From an uncultured Bryobacterales bacterium (GTDB taxonomy: Bacteria; Acidobacteriota; Terriglobia; Bryobacterales; Bryobacteraceae): DNA of 64,000 nt. How positions within the stretch are numbered: the stretch's first letter is position 1; each line of letters begins with the position of its first letter. This document shows positions 33,111 to 40,711 of this stretch, piece after piece. The DNA lies in assembly GCA_937959285.1 (NCBI GenBank), contig CALGAR010000143.1, positions 24,984-88,983 of the forward strand, read 5' to 3'. A model generated the notes under the pieces. The model made no database searches. It was not told where the DNA came from and saw only the letters and a list, made by a program, of their open reading frames with translations. Both the position numbers and the translations under genes were made by a program.

Positions 33111-36100
33111 TCAGAACTCGAGACGCAGTCCGAGACGTGTTGTCCTCGGGCCGGCGCCTTCGAGGTTATGCGTCGAGAGGATCACCGCCGCCGAGCTGCT
33201 GCTGATATTCGAGTCAGGCACGGCGAAGTTGGGGTGGTTGAACACATTCGTGAACGTAGCTTCGGCTCTCATGGAGACCCGCTCTGTAAGCGAGATCCTC
33301 TTGAAGAGACCGAGGTTCACGAACTCGGTTCCCGGGCCGCGCAGAATGTTTACGCCCGAGTTGCCGAAGCGGCCGGAATTGGCTGGCGGCACCAGAAACG
33401 CCGAGGTATCGAACCACTGCCAGAGCGTGGGGTTGTCGACCTTGCCGCTTGCGATTCGGTCCGGACGGCCGCTGCTCGAACCGATATTCGCAGGATCGGC
33501 GCCACTGTAGGTGGGAGTGAAGTATTGCCCTGTCTGAACGATACCGAAAGCGGAAAGGGACCAGCCGCCCGCCACATGCTTCAGCCAGCCGTTGCTGGCA
33601 TATCGCCGCCCCGCGCCGAAGGGTAGCTCCCAGATCGCGTTGAACATGAACCGATGCCGCCGGGTGTACGCATAGTCACCCCATTCCGCGAGCCGGTCGT
33701 AGGAGTTCTGGGGAGTGCCGCCGTTTTCACCTTCGCTGTGGGTGTCTGTCAGGTTCTTCGCCCACGTGTGGCTTACCTGGAACTGGAAGCCGTTCTTGTA
33801 ACGGCGCTCCACGCTCAGAATCAGCCCGTTGTAGATGGCGCTGCCGCCGTTCTCCCGGTAGTTCACGCTGCTCAGCTGCGGGAACGGACGACGGGAAACG
33901 CTGAACGGAATCGTGCTCGGCTGGAGCTGGTTCAGGTTACGGGTGTACACCAGTTGGTGAGTCTTGGTGCCCGTGTAGGAGGCGCGGAAACCGAGTCCCA
34001 GCCACTCACGTTCGATGGACAGGTTGAACTGCTGGATGATCGGGTTCCGAATGTGGGGATCGATTGCGGTCAGACTCGCGGTCCCGCTCTGGTTCAATGA
34101 CGACGGGAACATGGCGGGCAAGGTCCACAGGAAGCTTCCGTTCGTCAACGTATTCGGCGGAGTGCTTTCGGTTCCCGCATAGGGGCCGCCGATCAGGCTG
34201 CGCCACAGTTGGCCCGTGAACGAGTCATAAAACACGCCGTAACCGCCGCGCACAACTGTGCGGTTGTCCTGAGTCAGCTTGTACGCGAATCCGAAGCGCG
34301 GCGCCACGTTGTTCGTATCCGTGTAGCCCAGAGTGCGCGTGGGCAGGCCCGCCTCCTTCGCCGTCACGATCGGGACCAGGTTGCTGGCGACGAACGCGGG
34401 GAACAACCGCTGCCGCGAAGCGTCGTTCGGTACAACGAGGACCCCCCGGAACGGGTCGAAGTTCGCGATCAGGTTGTTGTCTTCGGTGTACGGCCGATTG
34501 ACTTCGTACCGGATTCCCAAGTTGAGGGTAAGCCGCGACGTAGCTCTGAAATCATCCTGAAAGAAGATCGACGTGTCCCAGTTGCGGCTGGTCACCATTT
34601 CGAATCCCGCCGACGAGCGGGAAGCGGAGAACGGAATTCCCAGCAGCAGGTCGGCATAGCCATGTCCTGTGAAGGCGCCGGTGAAGTTCAGGCTGCCCAG
34701 CGCACGCGACGGCGAAACAGCGAAGTCCTGTCCGTAGTTGTGCCATACCTCACCGCCGAACTTAAAGGTATGCCGGCCCTTGATCCACGACAGGTTGTCC
34801 TGCCACTGGAAGATCATCTCGGCGCCGCGACGGTAGTCCAACTGGCTCAACCCGTGCATACCGGAAATCGAGATAATGGGCAGGCCTTCCACATCCGGCA
34901 CTTCTCCCGGAAGGCCGGTCAGTCCGAGTTCCTGAATCACATCGCGCGCTTTGACGGGACCGCTATAGGGGTTATAACCGCGTACGAGCCCGAAGCGAAA
35001 CTCGTTGATCAGGTTCGACCTGAACACATGAGTGTCCGACACCACAAAGTTGCGGGTTTGACGCCGCTGAATGCGGAAGCCGATTGTGGGCAGTGAGCCC
35101 TCGAGCGCATTGTTGGGGGCGCGCATCGCGTCGAAGCGGGCGAACAGGCTGTTCTTCTCGTTGAAGTTGTGATCGATTCGAATATCCACCTGTTCTTTGC
35201 GCTGTCCCTGCTTGATGTTTTCGCGATAGTTCCCCGCCAGAAGTTCAAGGTCGCCGTAGTTCGCAGCCGGAAAGAAGCGCTCCTGCAGCCGCAAGGCAGT
35301 CTCATTCAGCCGGTCATTCGGGATGACGTTTCCGGGAAACGGCGCGTTTGTCAACGGATCACGAATGATGATTGGCCGTCCGCTCGCGTCTCGTACCCGC
35401 GAAAAATCACCCGCTCGCATGCCAGGTGAGGGCAGGTTCAGGACCGGCTGAGCGGCAGTTCGCTGGTTAAATCCCTCGAGTCCGCCCGAGAAGAAGGTCT
35501 TGTTCCGGAACACCGGGCCGGAGACGGAGAAGCCGTAGTTATTGAGAACAGCGAAGCCCACGCTGTTCTGAAAGAAGTTCCGGGCGTTCAGGCCGGCGGT
35601 GTTGTAGTACCAGTAAGCTGAGCCGTGTAGATCGTTGCTGCCACCTTTGGTAACAACGCTGACGTGGCCCGGCGAGCTGAATTCAGCCGAATTGCCGGAG
35701 AGATCCACCTTGACTTCCTGGATGAAATCCATGGAAGGGTTCGCCGGCCCAATCATGTTGCCGTACAGCGTTGAGTTCGTCGTGATGCCGTCCACGGTGA
35801 AGTTGTTCATCGTGTACCGGCTGCCTGCAAAGGAGATCGAGTAGCTGTTCAAAGACGGCTGCACTCCGGGGACCAGCGACATGAAGTTGAAGAGGAAACT
35901 ATCCCAGTTGCCTCGGACGTTCATGGCTGCGTCCAGATATTGCTGCTGCGTCTTCACATCCGAGATCACTGCCGATTCGGTAGTGATCACCGGCGCACTT
36001 CCTTCCACCGTGACCGACGACGTCACATCGCCGATCTCCAGGTTCACATCCACCAGCACGGTGGCGTTCGCGCTCACCGCGATCCCGGTTGCAACGAACT

Positions 36101-36380
36101 TCTTGAAACCCGGCTGAGTCGCCGATACGGTGTAAGTGCCAGGCTGGAGATAACCGACTTCATACGCGCCGGTCTCTCCGGTATTTGCCGTTCTTGAGAT
36201 GTTTGTACTTTCGTTTGTAACTGTGACCGGCACATTGGCGATGCCCGCGCCGCTCGTGTCGAGCACTCTTCCGCGGATCACACCGAAGGTCGTTTGTGCC
36301 TGAGCCACTGAACAGAACAAGACCGCGGTAACGGTCAGAGACAGACACCTTCCACGTATATTGAACATCAGTTTGAGCAC
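33111..36380 (-). CDS. TonB-dependent receptor-like protein with N-terminal carboxypeptidase-regulatory-like domain
   Basis: 1089 residues. A signal peptide covers about 1-28 (ending near VAQA). A carboxypeptidase-regulatory-like domain (33-115) reads GVIRGRVLDTSGAGIANVPVTV, then GAYEVGYLQPGTYTV. A plug-like region (about 120-245) contains NNFTVDGI and EVKVDLSGNSAEFSSPGHVSVVTKGGSN. The rest is an outer-membrane barrel of alternating strands, ending with the aromatic RLGLRLEF. This is the large receptor class typical of Acidobacteria. Ligand unknown; neighbouring genes give no clue. Confidence 0.9.
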   Translation of the reverse strand: MLKLMFNIRGRCLSLTVTAVLFCSVAQAQTTFGVIRGRVLDTSGAGIANVPVTVTNESTNISRTANTGETGAYEVGYLQPGTYTVSATQPGFKKFVATGIAVSANATVLVDVNLEIGDVTSSVTVEGSAPVITTESAVISDVKTQQQYLDAAMNVRGNWDSFLFNFMSLVPGVQPSLNSYSISFAGSRYTMNNFTVDGITTNSTLYGNMIGPANPSMDFIQEVKVDLSGNSAEFSSPGHVSVVTKGGSNDLHGSAYWYYNTAGLNARNFFQNSVGFAVLNNYGFSVSGPVFRNKTFFSGGLEGFNQRTAAQPVLNLPSPGMRAGDFSRVRDASGRPIIIRDPLTNAPFPGNVIPNDRLNETALRLQERFFPAANYGDLELLAGNYRENIKQGQRKEQVDIRIDHNFNEKNSLFARFDAMRAPNNALEGSLPTIGFRIQRRQTRNFVVSDTHVFRSNLINEFRFGLVRGYNPYSGPVKARDVIQELGLTGLPGEVPDVEGLPIISISGMHGLSQLDYRRGAEMIFQWQDNLSWIKGRHTFKFGGEVWHNYGQDFAVSPSRALGSLNFTGAFTGHGYADLLLGIPFSASRSSAGFEMVTSRNWDTSIFFQDDFRATSRLTLNLGIRYEVNRPYTEDNNLIANFDPFRGVLVVPNDASRQRLFPAFVASNLVPIVTAKEAGLPTRTLGYTDTNNVAPRFGFAYKLTQDNRTVVRGGYGVFYDSFTGQLWRSLIGGPYAGTESTPPNTLTNGSFLWTLPAMFPSSLNQSGTASLTAIDPHIRNPIIQQFNLSIEREWLGLGFRASYTGTKTHQLVYTRNLNQLQPSTIPFSVSRRPFPQLSSVNYRENGGSAIYNGLILSVERRYKNGFQFQVSHTWAKNLTDTHSEGENGGTPQNSYDRLAEWGDYAYTRRHRFMFNAIWELPFGAGRRYASNGWLKHVAGGWSLSAFGIVQTGQYFTPTYSGADPANIGSSSGRPDRIASGKVDNPTLWQWFDTSAFLVPPANSGRFGNSGVNILRGPGTEFVNLGLFKRISLTERVSMRAEATFTNVFNHPNFAVPDSNISSSSAAVILSTHNLEGAGPRTTRLGLRLEF

Positions 36381-36824
36381 CTGTGGTCAACGAATGCAAT
36401 GTTCCCTTTAAGGGGCCATTGCCGCTGTATTGATTTGTATTGTTGTTTGCCCGGTCGAGGGGTTCGAACCTGCCGCGGGGGATGCGCAAACAATGCGTGC
36501 TGTGTCGGCCGACAGTGCCTGTACACGCATCCTTACTTTTATGCGCAGGGCAGACATAGGCCCACGCTTGACGAGGCAGTGACCGGAATCGTTAGGGCGA
36601 CAACAACAATAGACACTATCACGCTAGGAATCTCATAGCAAGATCCCACGTTCTTTCTGACATTCCAGTTCAGACAGCTTATAGGCCGAGGTTACTCCCA
36701 AATACGCTCTCCTCGGAATTGCGCCGCCGGTGGCTCCAGTGTAGCCGGCATCGACTCCAGCTACGCCGTGCGATCGACGCCCGCGCCGAGCGACATCCAA
36801 GCCGGTTTGGTGCGACGGGTGAGA
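36381..36824. other. Intergenic region upstream of the receptor gene
   Basis: No gene seen. It carries the leader and promoter of the minus-strand receptor gene. TTGCTA with TAGTGT (17-nt spacer, minus strand, near 36610-36640) is a possible but weak promoter. Around 36455-36480 a GGTTCGAACC stretch looks like a tRNA T arm, but no tRNA can be folded around it. Confidence 0.4.
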
Positions 36825-37041
36825 TCAGAACCGGATACGGCCCGCGAGCTGTACGATGCGGTTGGTCGCAGTGGTCGGCGATACCACGCGCCCGGAAGTT
36901 CGACGAGTAAGGACTCGGGTTTGCCGAGTTGAACTGCGACCGGTTCATGGTGTTGAGGGTGCCGAACCGCAACTGGAAGGCGATTCGTTCGGCGAAGTTG
37001 AACTGGCGCATCAGATTCGCGTTCCATTGGTTTGTCACGTC
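36825..37041 (-). pseudogene. Frameshifted C-terminal remnant of a second TonB-type receptor
   Basis: On the minus strand, VTNQWNANLMRQFNFAERIA continues to RSQFNSANPSPYSSNF, then one extra base (plus-strand G at 36894) breaks the frame. Removing it continues GRVVSPTTATNRIVQLAGRI and ends RF-stop at 36825. NRIVQLAGRIRF is the usual terminal strand of these barrels. No intact upstream part or start remains, so the gene was deleted and then frameshifted. Confidence 0.75.
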
Positions 37042-37284
37042 CTACCGCTCGCCGCCATGCCGCACCCTTCGGAAGACATCGGCGACACCGACGGGCCACA
37101 AATTGAAATTTGGAAGTTGCTAAAGCGGAAAGTAATTGAGAAGCTTCGGCGGCTTAACCGGCTGGTGCGGGAAGGTGAGTGTGTTGGTCAAGAAGTTGAG
37201 CTACCGCCAGGAATTGAAGGCGGTCGCAGGGCCTGCGACATGCAATTCTATCACACATGCAGGCCCACGCAGGATGACTGGGGA

Positions 37285-38262
37285 CTAGGGCTTGCCGAAA
37301 TAGGACTCGTTGATGACAATAGGAGCTGATTTTTGGATGTGGTCGACGGCTTTCCGGGTCATTTCCGGCTTCAGCCGCTTTTCCAGTTCCGGCTTGACCT
37401 CCTCAAAGGACTTCGTCTTGTGCTCGTCTACAAGGATCAGGTGATAGCCGAAGTTAGTCTTTACCGGATCGCTCACCTTTCCGACTTCGAGCGCGAATGC
37501 CGCCTGCTCAAACTCGGGCACCATCTGGCCCCGCGAAAACGTCCCCAGAACTCCGCCGTTCGCTCCTGAAGCCGTATCGTCGGATTCCGCCTTCGCCAAC
37601 TCCGAGAAATCGGCTCCAGCCTGGATTTTCTGCTGAATTTCCTTTGCCTTGGCCTGTGCTTCCGCATCCGTGAGGTCCTTCTGCTCTTTGTCCCTCAGGG
37701 GCACGGGCGAGCCTTGCATCCGGACAAGGATGTGGCGGGCGGTTACGGTTTCAAACTCGGGCTTCTTCTCTTCGTACGCCTTTCGAAGATCGGCCTCGCT
37801 TGGAGTGCTGTTTGCCAGGAGCTCCTGCACGAGCAGGGAGGCGAGCACGTTCTGGCGCTGAAACGCGAGCTGCTGCTGAACTTTCTCCGTCTCGTGGAGC
37901 TTGCGCTTCTCCGCTTCCTGGGCGAGCGCCTTTATTTCGGCAATCTGCTCGGCGATTTTCCGCTTGTTTGGTCCCTTGGCTTCCGCTTGCGCCCGTTCCG
38001 GCAGCGATGCGATGAAGCGCTCATATTCAGCTTTTGTAATCTTCTCGTTGCCAACTGTGAGGACAACAGCGGTATCGGGAACCTCGGCAGCAGACGGGGC
38101 CGATCCTTCCGCGGCCCCTGCGGCTGGCTGTTGCGCCGTTGGGGCGGGTTTCCCTGCGGCTGGCTTCGAGGCTGCAGGTCTTGACGGGTTAGCCGTGGGC
38201 GCAGGCGTCTGGCCCATGAGTGCCGCAAGCGGCAGCAGACAGAACAAAAATCTTTTCTTCAT
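37285..38262 (-). CDS. Parvulin-type peptidylprolyl isomerase (SurA/PrsA-like)
   Basis: 325 residues from the ATG at 38262, with AAGGA upstream; the longer in-frame start is less likely since this one opens the signal peptide MKKRFLFCLLPLAALMGQ. A Pro/Ala-rich linker spans about 20-60. A SurA-N-like helical segment runs 60-165, and the rotamase domain begins TVTARHILVRMQGSP (about 172-186), with the later GANGGVLGTFSRGQMVPEFEQAAF and FGYHLILVDE. It folds outer-membrane and secreted proteins in the periplasm. A TACAAT box lies upstream on the minus strand (38344-38339). Confidence 0.92.
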   Translation of the reverse strand: MKKRFLFCLLPLAALMGQTPAPTANPSRPAASKPAAGKPAPTAQQPAAGAAEGSAPSAAEVPDTAVVLTVGNEKITKAEYERFIASLPERAQAEAKGPNKRKIAEQIAEIKALAQEAEKRKLHETEKVQQQLAFQRQNVLASLLVQELLANSTPSEADLRKAYEEKKPEFETVTARHILVRMQGSPVPLRDKEQKDLTDAEAQAKAKEIQQKIQAGADFSELAKAESDDTASGANGGVLGTFSRGQMVPEFEQAAFALEVGKVSDPVKTNFGYHLILVDEHKTKSFEEVKPELEKRLKPEMTRKAVDHIQKSAPIVINESYFGKP

Positions 38263-38422
38263 GAATTGGATTCCTTGGGTGAATTCGGGCGGGCGATAGA
38301 GCCATGCGAGGCCTGCGGACAAAATTTCCACCTTCCCCATTGTACCCCGCCGAGGTGATCCGCCCGCCAAACAGACTGTCGACTGCATTCTCCAGTCCGG
38401 GTTGGTGCGTATTCACAGTAGG

Positions 38423-38968
38423 ATGACCGAAGTGGCGCGGACTGAGCCAGCCGAAGCGAGCCTAGCGCGGGCGATCCACGGGGATACCTCTGCGTTCGCG
38501 GAAATTCTCCGGGAGCACCAGGCGATGGTTTTCAGTTTGGCCTGGCATTGCCTGGGGGACCGGGCGCTGGCCGAGGAGGTAGCCCAGGATGTCTTTTTAC
38601 AGTTGCATCGCAATCTCGCCGGGATCGAGTCGGCGGCGCACCTAAAGTTCTGGCTGCGCCGTGTGACGGCGAATCGGGCGATCGATATAACGCGACGGCG
38701 GCGCTGGTGGCCAAAGTTTGGGCTGGACGACGTGCCTGAGCCCGTTCTTGTGCCCCGCGAAGCCGACCATCTGCTCAACCGCGAGCTTCGCCGGCTCATT
38801 GCCGCTCTGCCGGAAAGACAGCGCATCATCGTGGTCTTGCGCTATCAGGAGGACATGGATCCATCCGAGATTGCCGCCGTGCTGGATATGCCGGTGGCGA
38901 CAGTGAAGAGTTACTTACACCGGGCGCTCTCTGTGCTGAGAAAAGAGCTCGGAGGGAAGACGGAATGA
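38423..38968 (+). CDS. ECF-type RNA polymerase sigma factor
   Basis: 181 residues from the ATG at 38423 (TTG 38402 and GTG 38405 are in-frame alternatives). Region 2 reads MVFSLAWHCLGDRALAEEVA then QDVFLQLHRN. Region 4 reads LPERQRIIVVLRYQEDMDPS, EIAAVLDMPVATVKSYLHRA, LSVLRKEL. There is no region 3, as usual for ECF sigmas. Its stop overlaps the next ATG (ATGA), and that neighbour is probably its membrane-bound anti-sigma. No ECF-type autoregulatory -35/-10 pair was recognised upstream. Confidence 0.92.
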   Translation: MTEVARTEPAEASLARAIHGDTSAFAEILREHQAMVFSLAWHCLGDRALAEEVAQDVFLQLHRNLAGIESAAHLKFWLRRVTANRAIDITRRRRWWPKFGLDDVPEPVLVPREADHLLNRELRRLIAALPERQRIIVVLRYQEDMDPSEIAAVLDMPVATVKSYLHRALSVLRKELGGKTE

Positions 38969-39270
38969 AGGAATCGTTGGAAAACGAACTGCGTCTGGCG
39001 CTGCAGCGCCACGATCCGCCGGAAGGGTTTGCCGAGCGTGTCCTGGACAAGATTTCCAGGCCGAAGCGCGCTCCTCGCACCTTTCCCGGACGTTGGATGA
39101 TTGCCGCCGCGGCCGCTGCTCTATGCATCGTCGTGGCGTTGGGAGCATACAAGGCGCATCACGACCGCGTGCGCGGCGAGGCCGCCAGGGACCAGTTGAT
39201 GCTGGCAATGCAGATCACCGGCGCCAAGCTGCGTGTGGTTCAGGAGAAGGTGAGGCACTGGAATGAATAA
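38965..39270 (+). CDS. Small single-pass membrane protein, probable anti-sigma factor
   Basis: 101 residues: a charged N-terminal cytosolic part (MKESLENELRLALQRHDPPE), one membrane helix at about 45-63 (MIAAAAAALCIVVALGAY) and a short periplasmic tail. Its position directly after an ECF sigma, with a 4-nt overlap, suggests an anti-sigma role. The zinc-binding HxxxCxxC motif of classical ZAS anti-sigmas is absent. The stop overlaps the start of the DUF4252 gene by 8 nt. Confidence 0.65.
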   Translation: MKESLENELRLALQRHDPPEGFAERVLDKISRPKRAPRTFPGRWMIAAAAAALCIVVALGAYKAHHDRVRGEAARDQLMLAMQITGAKLRVVQEKVRHWNE

Positions 39271-39823
39271 ACGGCGTACTTGCACTTTGATGCTTCTCTG
39301 CGCTTTCTGTCTACCGGCGCAGCGGCTCGATCTGAGTCATCTTGACCGCCTGGACGAGAAAGCCAGGGAGCGCGTCAACGTCAATTTGAATCGTGATTTG
39401 CTACAGGTGGCGGGCAAGCTTCTTTCTCCGTCCGATCCGGACCAGGCACGCGTGAAAGCACTGGTTGGGAAGCTGGAGTCCGTTCACGTCCGGGCTTTTG
39501 AGTTTGATCAGGCCGGCGCCTATACCCAAAACGATGTCGAGGTGATCCGGCGTAAGCTGCGCGCACCTGGCTGGCATCGCATTGTCGATGTCCGCAGCAA
39601 GGAGGACGGCGAGAACGTCGACATCTACCTGCATCTGGCCGGCGCAAACGTCGATGGCGTAGCCATCCTTGCGGCGTCGCCTCGCGAGCTGACAGTTGTC
39701 AACATTGTGGGGCCGATTAACCTCGAGGATCTCGCGGCTCTCGGCGGGCAATTCGGGATTCCGAAGCTCCCACAGGGGCAGAAGGCAGAACCGACGAGCG
39801 ACCGGAAGAAGGACGAAGACTGA
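39263..39823 (+). CDS. DUF4252-like secreted protein
   Basis: 186 residues. The N-terminus RRTCTLMLLCAFCLPAQRLD is a short signal sequence, possibly for a lipoprotein-like or cleaved product. The body (about 25-165) has LDLSHLDRLDEKARERVNVN, VKALVGKLESVHVRAFEFD and VDIYLHLAGANVDGVAILAA, the pattern of DUF4252. This family often follows an ECF sigma and anti-sigma pair in Acidobacteria and Bacteroidetes. Function unknown; a charged EDxxKKDED-type tail ends the protein. Confidence 0.7.
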   Translation: MNKRRTCTLMLLCAFCLPAQRLDLSHLDRLDEKARERVNVNLNRDLLQVAGKLLSPSDPDQARVKALVGKLESVHVRAFEFDQAGAYTQNDVEVIRRKLRAPGWHRIVDVRSKEDGENVDIYLHLAGANVDGVAILAASPRELTVVNIVGPINLEDLAALGGQFGIPKLPQGQKAEPTSDRKKDED

Positions 39824-39858
39824 GGAAGCGTCCCCTTCCGCTTCCCCTCCGCTTTCAG

Positions 39859-40263
39859 CTACCACTCGGAGTAGCGAGTTCCGTCCAGACTGACTTGATC
39901 CGACCCGCTCCGCACGTCGTAGATGCCCGGCTCCATCTGATTTACGCTCGACAGCGCGTCCTCCATGATGATTTGCCAGGTTTCGGAGCTTCCGGTCATC
40001 GGATCGACTGGAACCTGGCGCAGGTAGCCCTCGGTTACCAGGTCCTGGAGCGTCTGCGGAGCCTTCTGCTTGTCGACAGTGTACTGATCGATTACCGAGC
40101 GCAGGGTAAAAAGATTGCTCTTCAGGACGCTCTCCTTGGCTCGAATAACCGATCGCTGGTAGAGGGGTACCGCCATTGAGATGAGGATCGTCACGATCGC
40201 CATGACGATCATCAGCTCAATGAGCGTGAATCCCGACCTACCATTCCGAATACGGAGTCCCAT
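39859..40263 (-). CDS. Type II secretion / type IV pilus-like pseudopilin
   Basis: 134 residues. The prepilin motif SGFTLIELMIVMAIVTILIS starts at about residue 10, with cleavage expected after Gly. The rest is GspG-like: QRSVIRAKESVLKSNLFTLR and QYTVDKQKAPQTLQDLV, then a DPMTGSSETW loop. It ends GTRYSEW. The ATG at 40263 lies inside the end of the preceding pilin gene, in another frame, with AAGGG upstream. It works with the adjacent secretin. Confidence 0.88.
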   Translation of the reverse strand: MGLRIRNGRSGFTLIELMIVMAIVTILISMAVPLYQRSVIRAKESVLKSNLFTLRSVIDQYTVDKQKAPQTLQDLVTEGYLRQVPVDPMTGSSETWQIIMEDALSSVNQMEPGIYDVRSGSDQVSLDGTRYSEW

Positions 40264-40708
40264 CGGCCGCCCTTTCCGTAGTCTTCGTGTATACGTCGAA
40301 GACGTGATCTCCGCTGAAGGTCATCGACTTGGGATCGTCCTTCATGCTTCGCTTGCCCCAATCGGTCGAGTTTGTGAAGGGGTCCTTGGGGATACGCCGG
40401 AGGAAACGGATTTTCTTGTCCTCCGCCGTCGGCAGCTTTACGCCCTCGACGAGGATTTCGAGGCTTTCAGGGTACCCTTCCGTCCCGAGCTTTATCGGCC
40501 CGAGGGTACCCTTATCCGCTTCATCCTTGTACCTGTCGATCGCCGTGCGGATTTCGCGCAGCGCCCAGCGAAGTTCGCGCTCTTTGTCGCGGCGCACTTT
40601 GTACCTCGCTAGAGGAACTGCCATTGCGGTCAGCATGGCCATGATGGTGAAGGCAACGATCAGTTCCACCAGTGTCAGACCTTTTTGCCTGGATCGTCTC
40701 ACGTTCAC
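40238..40708 (-). CDS. Type II secretion-like pseudopilin
   Basis: 156 residues. The prepilin motif KGLTLVELIVAFTIMAMLTA begins at residue 9. The mature domain has RELRWALREIRTAIDRYKDE and ends GTPYSEW, the same end as its neighbour. A GspG-like calcium-binding loop region (DPFTNSTDWGKR) is visible. It starts 4 nt after the secretin stop and its last codons overlap the next pilin start by 26 nt. Confidence 0.88.
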   Translation of the reverse strand: MNVRRSRQKGLTLVELIVAFTIMAMLTAMAVPLARYKVRRDKERELRWALREIRTAIDRYKDEADKGTLGPIKLGTEGYPESLEILVEGVKLPTAEDKKIRFLRRIPKDPFTNSTDWGKRSMKDDPKSMTFSGDHVFDVYTKTTERAADGTPYSEW

Positions 40709-40711
40709 CTC

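Noticed and set aside
34209..35096. Long frame antisense to the TonB-type receptor
   Set aside because: No recognisable protein features; the receptor reading is complete on the other strand.
36452..36482. tRNA T-arm-like GGTTCGAACC stretch
   Set aside because: No acceptor stem, anticodon arm or CCA could be placed around it on either strand.
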